NCBI GenBank assembly: GCA_037127315.1
Contig: JBBBDQ010000308.1
Coordinates: 1,729,501-1,793,500 of the forward strand
DNA: 64,000 nt
Source of the DNA: Ascarosepion bandense
Lineage: Eukaryota > Mollusca > Cephalopoda > Sepiida > Sepiidae
Direction of reading: 5' to 3'
A model generated the notes under the pieces. It made no database searches. It was not told where the DNA came from and worked only from the letters and a program-made list of their open reading frames with translations. Below, piece after piece: positions 41,466-52,107 of this stretch; position 1 is the first letter of the stretch; each line of letters begins with the position of its first letter. The translations under genes and the position numbers were made by a program.

Positions 41466-41714
41466 ATACATACCTCTACACAGATAAATAAATATCTGCT
41501 AGAACGCCTACGTCGCAACTGGATATATCACAAGGTCGAAGTCAGGGCCATGCTTAGGGACTCCGCAGACCCACCAATTGCCCCGGGAAGCCGCAAGGCT
41601 CCATGACACTGCAGATCTATTGTAATAAAAAAAAGAATAACAAAATAATTAATAGGTTTAACTGGAAAACTATTATTATAATTGTATGCTGAAATAGTCA
41701 TTTATCAACTCGTC

Positions 41715-41828
41715 TCGCTTTCTCTCTCTGTCTTTATATATATATACATATATATATATATATAATCTTTTATACATATATATATATATATATCGCTCTC
41801 TCTCTCTCTCTTTGTATATATATATATA

Positions 41829-41862
<34 letters not shown>

Positions 41863-41932
41863 ATCTTTTAGACATATATATATATCTCGCTCTCTCTCTC
41901 TCTCTCTCTCTTTGTATATGTATATATATATA

Positions 41933-41987
<55 letters not shown>

Positions 41988-41990
41988 TTA
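41715..41990. repeat. Compound CT/TA microsatellite with repeated core
   Basis: Alternating (CT)n and (TA)n. The core ATAATCTTTTATA recurs at 41761, 41828, 41861 and 41929, so larger units of about 70-100 bp were duplicated too. Confidence 0.9.
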
Positions 41991-42179
41991 CTTTATTTTT
42001 TAAAGAAACGCCTGAACTCTAATTTTTGACACTATATCAAACATTCTGGAGCTAAATGCTTTTGAAATTTGGGTTTAAATGTTTTGAAAATTCCTTGAAT
42101 AAATTTGTAGAAGATTGAGAGCCAAAACGCACTTAAATAGCTATAAAAATAACTAGGAAATCACCAAAAAGTAGCTAAA

Positions 42180-42715
42180 AGTTGTGAAAACGTTCGTAAT
42201 GTATACTATAGCGCTTCAAAACGCCACTTCCGCGATTTCTTCCGTTTTTTTTCGTGATCACGGAATATCTGCGTTCCAAGAGTATGTTATTTTGTTTAAA
42301 GTACCATTTATTGTGGGTTCAGTATGTTCGGTGGGTGGGGGATGCAAGTTGCATTTTGCGAGTAGAGGGGCCGCATGGCGCATTCTGCGGCGGGGGTGGC
42401 GATGTTGCTACGCACGGCACTGGTCGAAGTTTAAAGTGGGCTTACCGAAAAACAGTGAAAACAGTCGTAAACCCCACCCCCACCCAGTCAGGAGTGTTGT
42501 AACTTGGGGACTTACTTATAAATATATATCTCCCAAACACATATCTAATATGGCGCCCACGTTGGAACCGGATGTGGCATAAGGTCAAGTTTTTAAGTGG
42601 GTTTAGTCACAATACCGTGGAAAAAATCCCAAGCTCCCAACCCACACAAATATATAATAGTCGTAACTAAAAATCGTCGTAGGTCGGGACTGTCGTAAGC
42701 CGGGGAATTACCGTG
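42180..42715. other. GC-richer segment with MITE-like ends
   Basis: Positions 42300-42480 are markedly more GC-rich than their surroundings (GGTGGGTGGGGGATGCAAG, GGCCGCATGGCGCATTCTGC, GGCGGGGGTGGCG). An open frame (42184-42582, 132 codons) shows no domain. GTTGTAACTTGGGGACTTAC (42496) and CGTAGGTCGGGACTGTCGTA (42677) resemble the MITE ends at 41148-41465, so nested copies are likely. Confidence 0.4.
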
Positions 42716-43150
42716 GAAAGAAATTCCATTCTCCTACTGCACACAGACACATACTGTGTCGCAAACACCAATCGTCGTAGCAGTATGTATAGAATAGACA
42801 CAACGAAGCTGCGATGGTGGAAAAAAATGACTGAGGCTAAATAGGAAGTCGTGGATAGTCGTGTTCCCCTTTGTCCTGAAGGGTACGAGACAGGAAAAAA
42901 GAAAGAAAGAAAGCAATAACCGATGCAAATGCTAAACAAATGCCCCTGTATATTTCATTTATGTCAGGTTTTATTACGCAAAGTTGCATAATAAGAACTA
43001 TATTTCAACAGGTAATCGATTGTCAAAAATCTACACAGTTCGACATCAGTTCTAATAAGTATAACTGATATTTTTTCTTTTTTCATTTGCCTAATCCAAG
43101 TTATTGCAAGCGTAATGAATATTTATCTCTGATTCCTGAAATATATCTTA
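42716..43150. other. No gene seen
   Basis: About 435 bp; short frames without motifs. Confidence 0.4.
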
Positions 43151-43797
43151 CTAGCAGTATAACCCGGCGTTGCTCGGGTGTAGTGAAAGCTTTAAAACTA
43201 ATCCAGACTCAGCCTAAAGAATATTTGTGTGAAGTTTGGTGAGAATCGGATAAAAATTGTGGATTTGTATAAAGGACATACAGACAGATAAACAAAGACA
43301 CACACAAACATCTTGCCTTTTATATACATATATATTATCGATTTTCTGCATTATTGCACACTAACCTGCTCCCATTCTATCAAACACTCTTCCCATCTGC
43401 CCAACACACATCCTCGCTATCCTTACTCATCTGCCACCTTCCTCCTGACATTCCCTATGTCTAACTACTCCTTCTCTTTACCTTCCCCTATGTAGCCCCA
43501 TGCAATCATGACAGTGGAATGCCTTGCTTGGGGTGAGATGATTAAAAAAAATTGTAAGAACTGCAACCTTGAAACTTCTGAATATCGTTTCTTATGTCTT
43601 TGTCTATGAGTGTATCAAATTTGATTAAAATCGGACCATTCCTTCTATAACCCGACTTTTTCGATTATCGATTTTTGATATTTATCGAGGGTACCTCGAC
43701 ACAAAACCTAGCTAAGAACACTCGCTGATGTTTATAGTACAACTGTGTAAATTTTCAAGAAAATCGGTTCAGCCGTTTCGGAGTCTATAGGTAACGG

Positions 43798-43840
<43 letters not shown>

Positions 43841-43874
43841 AAGAGATAAAGTTCTATTTATAAATAAGTTTAGA
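43151..43874 (-). mobile_element. Helitron-like element, copy 4, carrying a LINE-B insertion
   Basis: Complete on the minus strand: TCTAAACTTATTTATAAATA start (43874), hairpin CCCGAGCAACGCCGGG and CTAG end (43151-43154), sitting between A and T. The middle is interrupted by a 194-bp LINE-B end. Contains (CA)n at 43799-43840. Confidence 0.8.
43357..43550 (+). mobile_element. LINE-B 3' end inserted in a Helitron
   Basis: CACACTAACCTGCTCCCATT through GCCTTGCTTGGGGTGAGATG and ATTAAAAAAA. Flanked by ATTG on both sides (43353-43356, 43551-43554). Uninterrupted Helitron copies read GCATTATTGTAAGAACTGC here, confirming the insertion point. Confidence 0.85.
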
Positions 43875-44079
43875 TAAAATATGATATGCCTTGAGTGAGT
43901 CAAGCTAAACAAAATGTTAAGAACTGTGAAATGATCAGATATAGAGAGCATGAAGTAAAATACATCCAAGTATCAAAGATATTTGGATTGCCGGGTTATA
44001 GCTCTCCCTAACTTCTTATCGCTTGTAACTCTTAGAAACAAGTTTGTTGTATCTTTCACATGTTCTGCTATTGTTTACA

Positions 44080-44290
44080 CAAGATTGTTAGGTAGGTTTT
44101 TTACTGTTCGCCTCTGCTCCTAGTGGTATTCTGAATGTCTTTTGAGTGTCAAATTTTCCAAACCTTCTTTTAATTACGTGTCTCAATATATTCAACTGTT
44201 TCTTTCTGATTCCAGATATAAAAGAACATTCTGTTACATTTCTCTTAAAACCACATCTGTGCAGGATATTCCCAGAAATCGTCAGTAGAA
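44080..44290 (-). mobile_element. LINE-A piece leading into the 105-bp array
   Basis: Diverged minus-strand LINE-A (CAAACCTTCTTTTAATTACG, TTCAACTGTTTCTTTCTGAT) in the order expected just 3' of the amplified segment. The array therefore grew within a LINE-A copy. Confidence 0.6.
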
Positions 44291-45885
44291 CATGTTTTTG
44301 TTACTTCATCTGCGAGGAAATTGTTCACCTTTCACTACCATATATGTGGATTGATATTACATAGCAGTTCAACACTTTTTCTTTGTTTCTATTGCCTTCA
44401 GTCAAGTCTTGATCTGAGAGACAAATTTTTTAGCATTCACTGCCATGTAGGAAAATTGATATTACATAGCAGTTCAGAACTCTTTTCTTTGTTTCTGTTG
44501 CCTCACGTCTCCATTTAATCTGTGAGGAAATTGTTCCGTATTCACTCTCATATAAAAGGATTGATATTACATAGCAGTTCAACACTTTTTCTTTGTTTCT
44601 GTTGCCTTCAGTCAAGTCTTGATCTGAGAGACAAATTTTTTAGCATTCACTGCCATTTAGGAAAATTGATATTACATAGCAATACAGTAGAATTTTCTTT
44701 GTTTCTGCTGCTTCAAGTCTTCTCTTTATCTGAAAGCAAATTGTCCACCATTCATTCCCTTATAAAGGAGGATTGAGATTACACAGCACTTCAGAATTTT
44801 TAGTTTGGTTCTGTGGGTTCAAGTAACTTCTTCATCTGCTAAGAAATTGTTCAACATTCACTGCCATATAGGATAATTTAGATCTATATTAAATCAGTAC
44901 TTTTACATTTGATTCAGTTGGTTCAACTCTCCTTTTCATCGCTGAAAACATTGTCGATCATTCACGTCCATATAGGAGGATTAATGTTAGATTGCAGATC
45001 GTAACACTTTCTTTGTTTCTAGTGATTCTAGTTTTCTCTTCTTCTGTAAGAAGACTGATCAGTATTCACGGCCATATAGAAGATTGATATTATATCGGAT
45101 TTCACTAATATTTTTGTTGTTTTTTTATGTTACCTTAAGTTTCCTATTCTGGGGGAAATTGTCCTACATTCACTTTCAAAGAGGGGAATTGATACTACAT
45201 AGCAGAATACCACTCTTTTCGTTGTTTCTGTTCCTTGTAGTCAACCCTTTACCTGTGAGAAAATTCTCCAGCGGCCATAGTGTAGAATTTATATTTCAAA
45301 GCAATTCAAAAATTTTCTTTGATTCTCTTGATTCAAGTTTTATCTTTCTCCAGCAATGGCGGAATATAGCAGGATTGCTATTACATAGCAATTCAGCACA
45401 CTTTTCTTTTATTGTGGTTTCTAAAGTTGCCATTTGAAATTTAAAACATTTGTCAAAACTTCACTGCCATATGTTAAGATTAATAAGACATCACTTTTTT
45501 TTGTTTGTTTTTTGTTTTGCCTGAAGACTCGACGTCATCTGCGAATAATTTGTCTGGAATTCACTGCCATACTGAGGATTGCTATGACACAGTTCAGAAC
45601 ATTTTTATTAGTTTCTGTTGCCTAAAGTCTCCGCTTTATATTTGAGGAAATTGAGCACAATTCTCTGCCATAGAAAAAAGTTGATTCTACATAACAGTTC
45701 AGCTCTACTTTTCGTCTATTGCTTAATGTAGCTTCTTCATCTGTGAGGAAATTGGTAAGCATTTACTATAAGAGGGCTGGTATTTTATAGCAGTTCAGTT
45801 CTCTTTTCTTTGTTTCTGTTGGCTCAGGACTCCTATTTCTGTGTGAAAACATTGTCCAGCAATCACAGCGATATAGAAGGATTGA
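44290..45885 (-). repeat. Array of about 105-bp units derived from LINE-A coding sequence, part 1
   Basis: About 15 head-to-tail units. TTCAC/TTCAT marks fall at 44436, 44541, 44646, 44751, 44857, 44961, 45065 and 45169: steps of 104-106, mostly 105 bp. Each unit, read on the minus strand, matches the LINE-A stretch KKRVLNCYVISIL-YGSECWTISSQMK-RLEATE. A 105-bp step is 35 codons, so units join in frame: the open part at 44430-44615 spans nearly two units. LINE-A itself carries this stretch once. Units differ from one another substantially, so the array is old. Confidence 0.85.
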
Positions 45886-46619
45886 TCTAAACTTATTTAT
45901 AAATGGAACTTTGTCTCTGTGTGTGTATGTGTGTGTGTATGTGTGTGTCTGTTACCTATAGACTCCGAAACGGCTGAACCGATTTTCTTGAAAATTTACA
46001 CAGTTGTACTATAAGCGTCTGCGAGTATTCTTAGCTAGGTTTTGTGACGATGTAAACCCGATAAATATCAAAAATCGATAATCGAAAAAGTCGGGTTATA
46101 GCAGGAGTGGTCCGATTTTAATCAAATTTGATACATTCATAGACAAAGTCATAAGAAACGATATTCAGAAGTTTCAAGGTTGCAGTTCTTACAATAGTGC
46201 AGGAAATCGATACTATATATATATATAAAAGGCAAGATGTTTGTGTGTGTGTGTGTCTGTTTATCTGCCTGTATGTCTGTATATTTTCAGCCCTTTTATT
46301 TTAGTTTTTGTTTCGGGTTTGGCTCTAAGTAGGTATAATTATAGTTCTTAGTCTCAGCCATGATACCATTTACTCAGAGGACTTATTTAGCTTTCTAAAT
46401 TCAGTTTATGACTAAAAATCTTATTTGATATTGATACCAGGAAATCAAAATTTGACTTACACCCATTCATTTTTCTTTCAGTCTACAGTTTCGCTTTAAC
46501 TGGAAACAACTATTGCTTTTTAGTCTTTCGTGCTTACGTTCAAAGAGTCTGAGCTCCAGGACCATGGATTAGTTTTAAAGCTTTCATTACACCCGAGCAA
46601 CGCCGGGCTATACTGCTAG
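45886..46619 (+). mobile_element. Helitron-like element, copy 5, complete
   Basis: 734 bp from TCTAAACTTATTTATAAATG to GAGCAACGCCGGGCTATACT followed by GCTAG. The flanks are GGATTGA on the left and TATTACATA on the right. Neighbouring array units read GGATTGATATTACATA without a break, so the element entered exactly between A and T with no target duplication. This is the best proof in the window that the family is a Helitron. Holds short (TG)n and (TA)n runs and no long frame. Confidence 0.9.
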
Positions 46620-47055
46620 TATTACATAAATGTTCAACACTCTTTTCTTTGTTTCCTTGCCCCAAGTCTCCTCTTCAACTTTTAGGAATTCCTCCAACAT
46701 TCATTGCGATATTGTAAGATTTATATTACAACGTAGTTCACGAATATTTTCTTTTTTTCTGTAACCTCAAGTCTCATTTTCATCTGCGAGGAAGGTGTCC
46801 AGCATTCATTGTTCAGTATTCACTCTCCTAGAGAAGGATTGTTATTACACAGCAATTCAGTACTCTTTTCTTTCTTTCTCTTTCCTAATGAATCTATTCA
46901 TATGTAAGGAGATTTTAATGTGTACACAGCTGTATAGGAATATTGATATTACATAGCAGTTGGGTTCTTGTTTCTTCGTTTCTGTTGCCTAACGCCTCTA
47001 CTTAATGGTTAAGACATTGTCCAACATTCATTGCCTTATAGAAGGATTAAGGTGA
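46620..47055 (-). repeat. 105-bp LINE-A-derived array, part 2
   Basis: Four further units of the same array directly after the Helitron, with the marks CCAACATTCATTGCGATAT, TATTCACTCTCCTAGAG, CACAGCTGTATAGGAAT and CCAACATTCATTGCC. Confidence 0.8.
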
Positions 47056-47954
47056 ATTTAGTTGGAATTGCTGAAAAAAGGAATACAAAAGACACAAGAC
47101 AGAGATAAAGAAACAAGTATTAATTATTAAGTCAAATTACAGGGAACAAAAGTCCTTGCGAAACTAGTTGTGTTTGTGGCTTTAGAAGACCAACTATGAA
47201 ATGTTCTTTAACGTCCAAGTAAATTAGACGGCTCTTAGAATGTTCAAGGTAGCCTCAAATAAGGAGAGGAAATTAGACGGCTCTTAGAATGTTCAAGGTA
47301 GCCTCAAATAAGGAGAGGAAATTAGACAGCTCTTAGAATGTTCAAGGTAGCCTCAAATAAGGAGAGGAAATTAGACGGCTCTTAGAATGTTCAAGGTAGC
47401 CTCAAATAAGGAGAGGAAATTAGACGGCTCTTAGAATGTTCAAGGTAGCCTCAAATAAGGAGAGGAAATTAGACGGCTCTTAGAATGTTCAAAAGGTAGC
47501 CTCAAATAAGGAGAGGAAATTAGACGGCTCTTAGAATGTTCAAGGTAGCCTCAAATAAGGAGAGGAAATTAGACGGCTCTTAGAATGTTCAAGGTAGCCT
47601 CAAATAAGGAGAGGAAATTAGACGGCTCTTAGAATGTTCAAAAGGTAGCCTCAAATAAGGAGAGGAAATTAGACGGCTCTTAGAATGTTCAAAAGGTAGC
47701 CTCAAATAAGGAGAGGAAATTTCATACTTGTTGTTCCTTGCTAGATCATTTGAAAAAAGAGGAAGATATAAGGATTTTTACATTGAGCCCGCCAAAATTG
47801 GGTGCCCACTGATTGGTCAAGGAAAATCGTCTTGGCCAATCAAACAGACCCCATTTAGATTAGGGGTGGGTGAGAAGAGAAAATATGTGGGAGAAGTAGT
47901 GGTAAACCCTTTTCTTCATATAGAATTTCTATTAACATGAAAATCCAGCTGCCA
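47056..47954. other. Segment interrupting the 105-bp array
   Basis: About 900 bp unrelated to the array, including the 49-bp minisatellite. After it comes GATTGGTCAAGGAAAATCGT followed by CTTGGCCAATC (47813-47843), an inverted pair of CCAAT-type boxes. Ends GAATTTCTATTAACATGAAA, then a T run at 47959. Probably an inserted element; boundaries uncertain. Confidence 0.4.
47221..47722. repeat. 49-bp minisatellite, about 10 copies
   Basis: Highly homogeneous units AAATTAGACGGCTCTTAGAA, TGTTCAAGGTAGCCTCAAAT, AAGGAGAGG (starts 47221, 47270, ...). Three units carry a 2-base AA insertion (CAAAAGG). The near identity of units points to recent expansion. Confidence 0.95.
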
Positions 47955-48175
47955 TTTTTTTTTTTTTTGTCATCGGTCTCCATTTCATGATTATGGATAT
48001 TATCTAGCATTTATTGCCATATTAAAAGATTACTATTACATAGCAATTCAACACTCTATCCTTTTTTTTTCTGTTGCCTGATGTTTTCTTTTCATATGTT
48101 AGGAAATTTCTGACATTTACATTCATAGTGGTTGGTTGATATAACATCGTCGCTCAGTGCTGTTTTTTATTTTTT
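47955..48175 (-). repeat. 105-bp LINE-A-derived array, part 3
   Basis: About two diverged units (ATTTATTGCCATATTAAAAG, ATTACTATTACATAGCAATT). It ends where LINE-B begins at 48180. Confidence 0.7.
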
Positions 48176-48179
48176 TAAA

Positions 48180-48735
48180 TCATTTGATGGTTAACAGATA
48201 GCAGCTTCGTTTTGGAAGCATTAAAATTCACGAGCCATTTCTTACCCCAGTCTACCACAGATTGGAGGTCCTTTTCGAGTTCTGCAGCGAGGTTCTCTTT
48301 GTCAGCCTCAGCAGATTTTTATCAAGTCGAGAGTAAACCGTAGTGTTGTCGGCGTATATGCCTACTTGGGATCTGATTACATAGGGGAGATCGTAAATGA
48401 AGATCAGGAAAAACGTAGGACCTAGAATAGAACCTTGAGGGATACCCGCGTTCGTAGGATAGTATAGGGAGGCATGTCCGTTCAATAATACCTTCATTGT
48501 GCAATTTGAAAGGAATGACTGGATTAGATCAAACAACTGTCCAGTTATACCATAGCCCCGTAGCTTTCGTAGAAGGCCAGTATGCCAGTATGTCAAACGC
48601 TTTAGAGATATCCAAGGCAACAGTTTGAGCTTCGCCGTTCTTGTCGAGAGCCTGGTATATATACTCAGTGATGGTGTTAGCATATCAGCAGTAGATCTGG
48701 TGAAGCGGAAACCATACTGTTTGTCAGAGAAGAGA
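48180..48735 (-). pseudogene. LINE-B reverse-transcriptase fragment
   Basis: On the minus strand, nearly one frame: LFSDKQYGFRFTRSTADML (RT fingers), FDLIQSFLSNCTMKVLLNGH, AGIPQGSILGPTFFLIFIYD (motif B') and IYADNTTVYSRLD. The catalytic YADD has become YADN, so the enzyme is dead. Then a frameshift and CGKKWLVNFNASKTKL. A homologue of 12606-13080 that extends further upstream. Inserted at the edge of the 105-bp array. Confidence 0.85.
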
Positions 48736-49572
48736 CTGTTTTGTTTTGTTTCTATTTCTTCAAGTCTCCATTTAATCTCTGAGAAAATTTCAACTATCTT
48801 GTTTCAGAGCATATTGAAGGCAAGAATGTCAGATAAAAACAACGCATTTCTTACATAGCGAACTTGAGTAAGTGGGTGGTGGAGCAAATTTAGGAGAGCT
48901 GACAAAAAACATTAACATTTACAAAGGAAAGGAAATTGTGGAGAACCATGATCGTCCTATTTTGTGTGCTTTTGCTCAGTGCGTTTTCTATCCATATATA
49001 GGAGGTTGGATACCTGGCTACGGGCAGTGGTAAACAAATAACTTAGAAAGTTGTGTTAAAGGGAGATAGCTACATGGCATCAGGAAGTGGCATTGAATGT
49101 GGAATCAGAATGATTAGGTAATTTTCAGTGGTTTGCATTAATATGAATTTATATTCGGGGTGTATGATGAAATTTGTTTGGTCTTGAAAAATGTTGCGTC
49201 ATCCGTAATTACATCAGATTTTTATCACGGCCAGAGACTACTGTCTCGACGGTCGATTAATTGTCCTACGGCCATTGTCTGCGATTGACGTTACTCCAAG
49301 GAAGCGAACGAAATTTGTAACTCTGCACTAACACACTGGCAAGCCTTACAGAGAGATCGCGGATATTGTTGTTGTCAGGCTTTCAGTCGTGTCATCAAGG
49401 CTAAGAAAAAACTGGATCCATCAGTCCAAAACGTAAAGGAAAGTGCAATTGGAAGAGAAAAACAACGCCAAGAGACGACGTATACGTGATCAAGGAAAGT
49501 GTGAAAGATCCTAGGAAGACATTATTCGTTTTGTTTTAATTAATTTACAAAAGGGTATATAGAATTTTTAAA
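48736..49572. other. Array relic and LINE-A tail, then no gene
   Basis: 48740-48830 resembles another 105-bp unit (TTCTTCAAGTCTCCATTTAA). 48870-48965 is a diverged plus-strand LINE-A 3' tail (GGAAATTGTGGAGAACCATG, ATCGTCC). 48970-49572 has no recognised feature. Confidence 0.45.
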
Positions 49573-49885
49573 TGTAGATGTGCGCTGTGGTGCTGTGGAT
49601 ATTGGCTCGTAAAGAGGAGTCGGAGAACCGAGTTCAAAATCCAGTCGAGTTCGTTTTATTTACTTACGCACAAATAGTCTTGGGAACAGTATGAATCCGT
49701 TTCTTCTACCTCCAGCTATGGGTTAAATGGCAGATCAGATTCGGTTCTATAGAAATTATTTGGTAACCAGTCCGTAGCAAAAATAAATGGCAATCTGCTA
49801 CGGGAAAATCTTTTTTCTAGTAAGTCAGGGATCGAAAGAGACATAATGCCATGAGCGTGTATCATGTATGGCACTCAACTAAGGG
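49573..49885 (+). mobile_element. tRNA-derived SINE, full length
   Basis: Diverged copy: CGCTGTGGTGCTGTGGATAT (head), CGAGTTCAAAATCC (B box mutated), CAGCTATGGGTTAAATGGCA (core), ATCATGTATGGCACTCAACT (tail). Confidence 0.85.
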
Positions 49886-50025
49886 ATCTAGATAAAAGGA
49901 CTGTATAGCAGAACAGAGTGATTTTTATAGCCTTGGTTGTCAACCAGTATACTGCAAAAAAGGTTTGGCAAACTGTTACGGGAAAATCTTCTGCCTAGTT
50001 AGTTATGGAGCGAAAGAAACATTTT
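49886..50025 (+). mobile_element. tRNA-derived SINE fragment
   Basis: Core piece only: TTTTATAGCCTTGGTTGTCA, ACCAGTATACTGC, GTTACGGGAAAATCTTCTGC. Confidence 0.7.
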
Positions 50026-50216
50026 TAGATTCTGGATTTTTAGATGATAAAATTATTGTTGGTAATTTTTTAAAAATGTGTTGATGACAAATATATAATT
50101 TTGGTAAATTTTTTTCATAAAAAATATTTTTTATATATTTTCATATTGTATAGATTGTCATTTTATTATAAAAATATGTTGTCAGTGAATTTACTACTAA
50201 AATGTATTGCTGTTAA

Positions 50217-50530
50217 TCTAAACGTATTTATAAATGGAACTCTGTGTGTTTATGCGTGTGTGTGTGTGTGTGTCCGTTACCTATAGACTCCGAAACGGCT
50301 GAATCGATTTTCTTGAAAATTTACACAGTTTTACTCTAAGCGTTTGCGAGCGTTCTTAGCTAGGTTTTGTGTCGAGGTACACCCGATAAATATCGAAAAT
50401 CGATAATCGAAAAACTGGGGTTATAGAAGGAGTGGTCCGATTTTAATCAAATTTGATACACTCAAAGACAAAGACATAAGAAACGATATTCAGAAGTTTC
50501 AAGGTTGCAGTTCTTACAATAGTGCAGAAA

Positions 50531-50597
<67 letters not shown>

Positions 50598-50986
50598 GCA
50601 ATATGTGTGTGTGTGTGTGTGTCTGTTTATCTGCCTGTATGTGTGTATTTTTTTCAGCCGTTTTATTTTTGTTTTTGCTTCGGGTTTGGTTCTAAGTAGG
50701 TATAATTGCAGTTCTTAGTCTCAGCCATGATACCATTTACTCAGAGGACTTATTTAGCCTTCAAAATTCAGTTTATGACGAAGAAATTTATTTGATATCG
50801 AAAGCAGGAAATCAAAATTTGACTTACATCCATTCATTTTGCATTCAGTCTATGGTTTCGCTTTTACTGAAAACAACTATTGCTTTTTAATCTTTCGTGC
50901 CAACGTCCAAAGAGTCTGAGCTCCAGGACTATGGATTAGTTTTAAAGCTTTCATTACACGCGGGCAACGTCGGGCTACATTGCTGG
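50217..50986 (+). mobile_element. Helitron-like element, copy 6
   Basis: Starts TCTAAACGTATTTATAAATG after an A. Ends CGGGCAACGTCGGGCTACAT, TGCTGG, where the terminal CTAG is mutated. A 56-bp (TA)n (50536-50592) lies in the middle, the longest of the family here. Confidence 0.8.
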
Positions 50987-51029
50987 TTTTATCATAAAAA
51001 TCTGAGATCCTAAGAGATTCTACGCTCAT

Positions 51030-51128
51030 GGGTCAGAGTCGACCTGGGAACAGCAGTAATTAAGAGGTGGTTCCAGTCTCCAGTCTCGTGTTTGCTGCCG
51101 GATGTAGTCTATTGTCGTATCCAGTATT
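51030..51128 (+). repeat. Repeat H, 3' fragment
   Basis: GGGTCAGAGTCGACCTGGGA, ACAGCAGTAATTAAGAGGTG, CTGCCGGATGTAGTC. Confidence 0.65.
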
Positions 51129-52107
51129 TAAGACAGCTGACTTGCCCTGTAGAATCGCAATCCAAGAAATGTATGAAATAAAAGAAACTACATCAGTTGT
51201 GGGCTTTGTATATAATGTGTGGCAATGTCAATACTATATAAAGTGATTGAATTGTGAAGAGAGAGAAGAGAAAGTTGAAATAAACTCTGACAGTAATAAG
51301 TGTCATTTCATTAAATAAAAAAAGAGGAGAGTGTAAAATAGTTGACCCACAGATTTTTTTCTCAGATTCATAATCTGATGCCTGTAAAGATGCCAAACCA
51401 CCAACCGACTGTAAAAGGAGTAAACTTGATTTGAACTTGTAGTTAAAATATATCCCTTTTTTATTGCTTATCTAGTTTTCAAATTCGTATGGCGACTTGT
51501 AAACAAACTTCTAAACAAACTGAATCATTGTTTATACACGAACCGAGTCGCGGCCACAGACGTATTTCAGCGGTTTTTTTTTTTTTTTTTTTTTTTTACC
51601 AAACCCTTGATTGGTGCTGTCTTCGATGTCTTTCTAAAAAGACCTGACTTATAGATCTGCGCAAATATCATTCCGAAAGTGTTATTGCTTTTCAAGAAAG
51701 AACAGTGGACCTGAGTATTGTAATAGAAATTCTAGACATCCTTTTTGTATCGTGAATTTAAGAAGATTGATTCTCTATACGAAGTTACCAATATCGGGTC
51801 TAGTCTTTCGCTGGCTTATACGATTGATCGAATGTTTTAGAAAGTTCTCCAAGAGACAGAGGATAAAGAGAGAAACGCAGATAAGGAGGAAGAAAGAAGG
51901 AATCGAAAATAAAATGGTAAGATATGAGAAGGTAAACAAAATAAAAGTTGCAAAACACGTAAGGCATTAAAAGAAACATAAAATATCTATCAAAAAAGAT
52001 CAGATAATTTAAAAGAATGGCGATAAGGAGAAAAGATGAACGAAAATAGTTGAAAATATAGAACAGAAAAAGGAAAAAAAGGAACACATGAAGAGAGTGA
52101 GGGAGTT
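51129..52107. other. No gene seen; T run
   Basis: About 980 bp. A T run of about 27 at 51571-51597 may be the A-tail of an inserted minus-strand element. Frames at 51752-51970 are Lys/Arg-rich by composition. Confidence 0.4.

Noticed and set aside
42184..42582. 132-codon plus-strand frame with Gly/Arg/Cys-rich part as a gene
   Set aside because: No recognisable domain; it runs across MITE-like ends and the overlapping second frame is equally open, as expected for a short GC-rich stretch.
47221..47722. CRISPR array from regular 49-bp spacing
   Set aside because: The entire unit is identical, with no variable spacers.
51752..51970. Basic 72-codon frame
   Set aside because: Lys/Arg-rich because of purine-rich DNA; the opposite strand is open over the same span.
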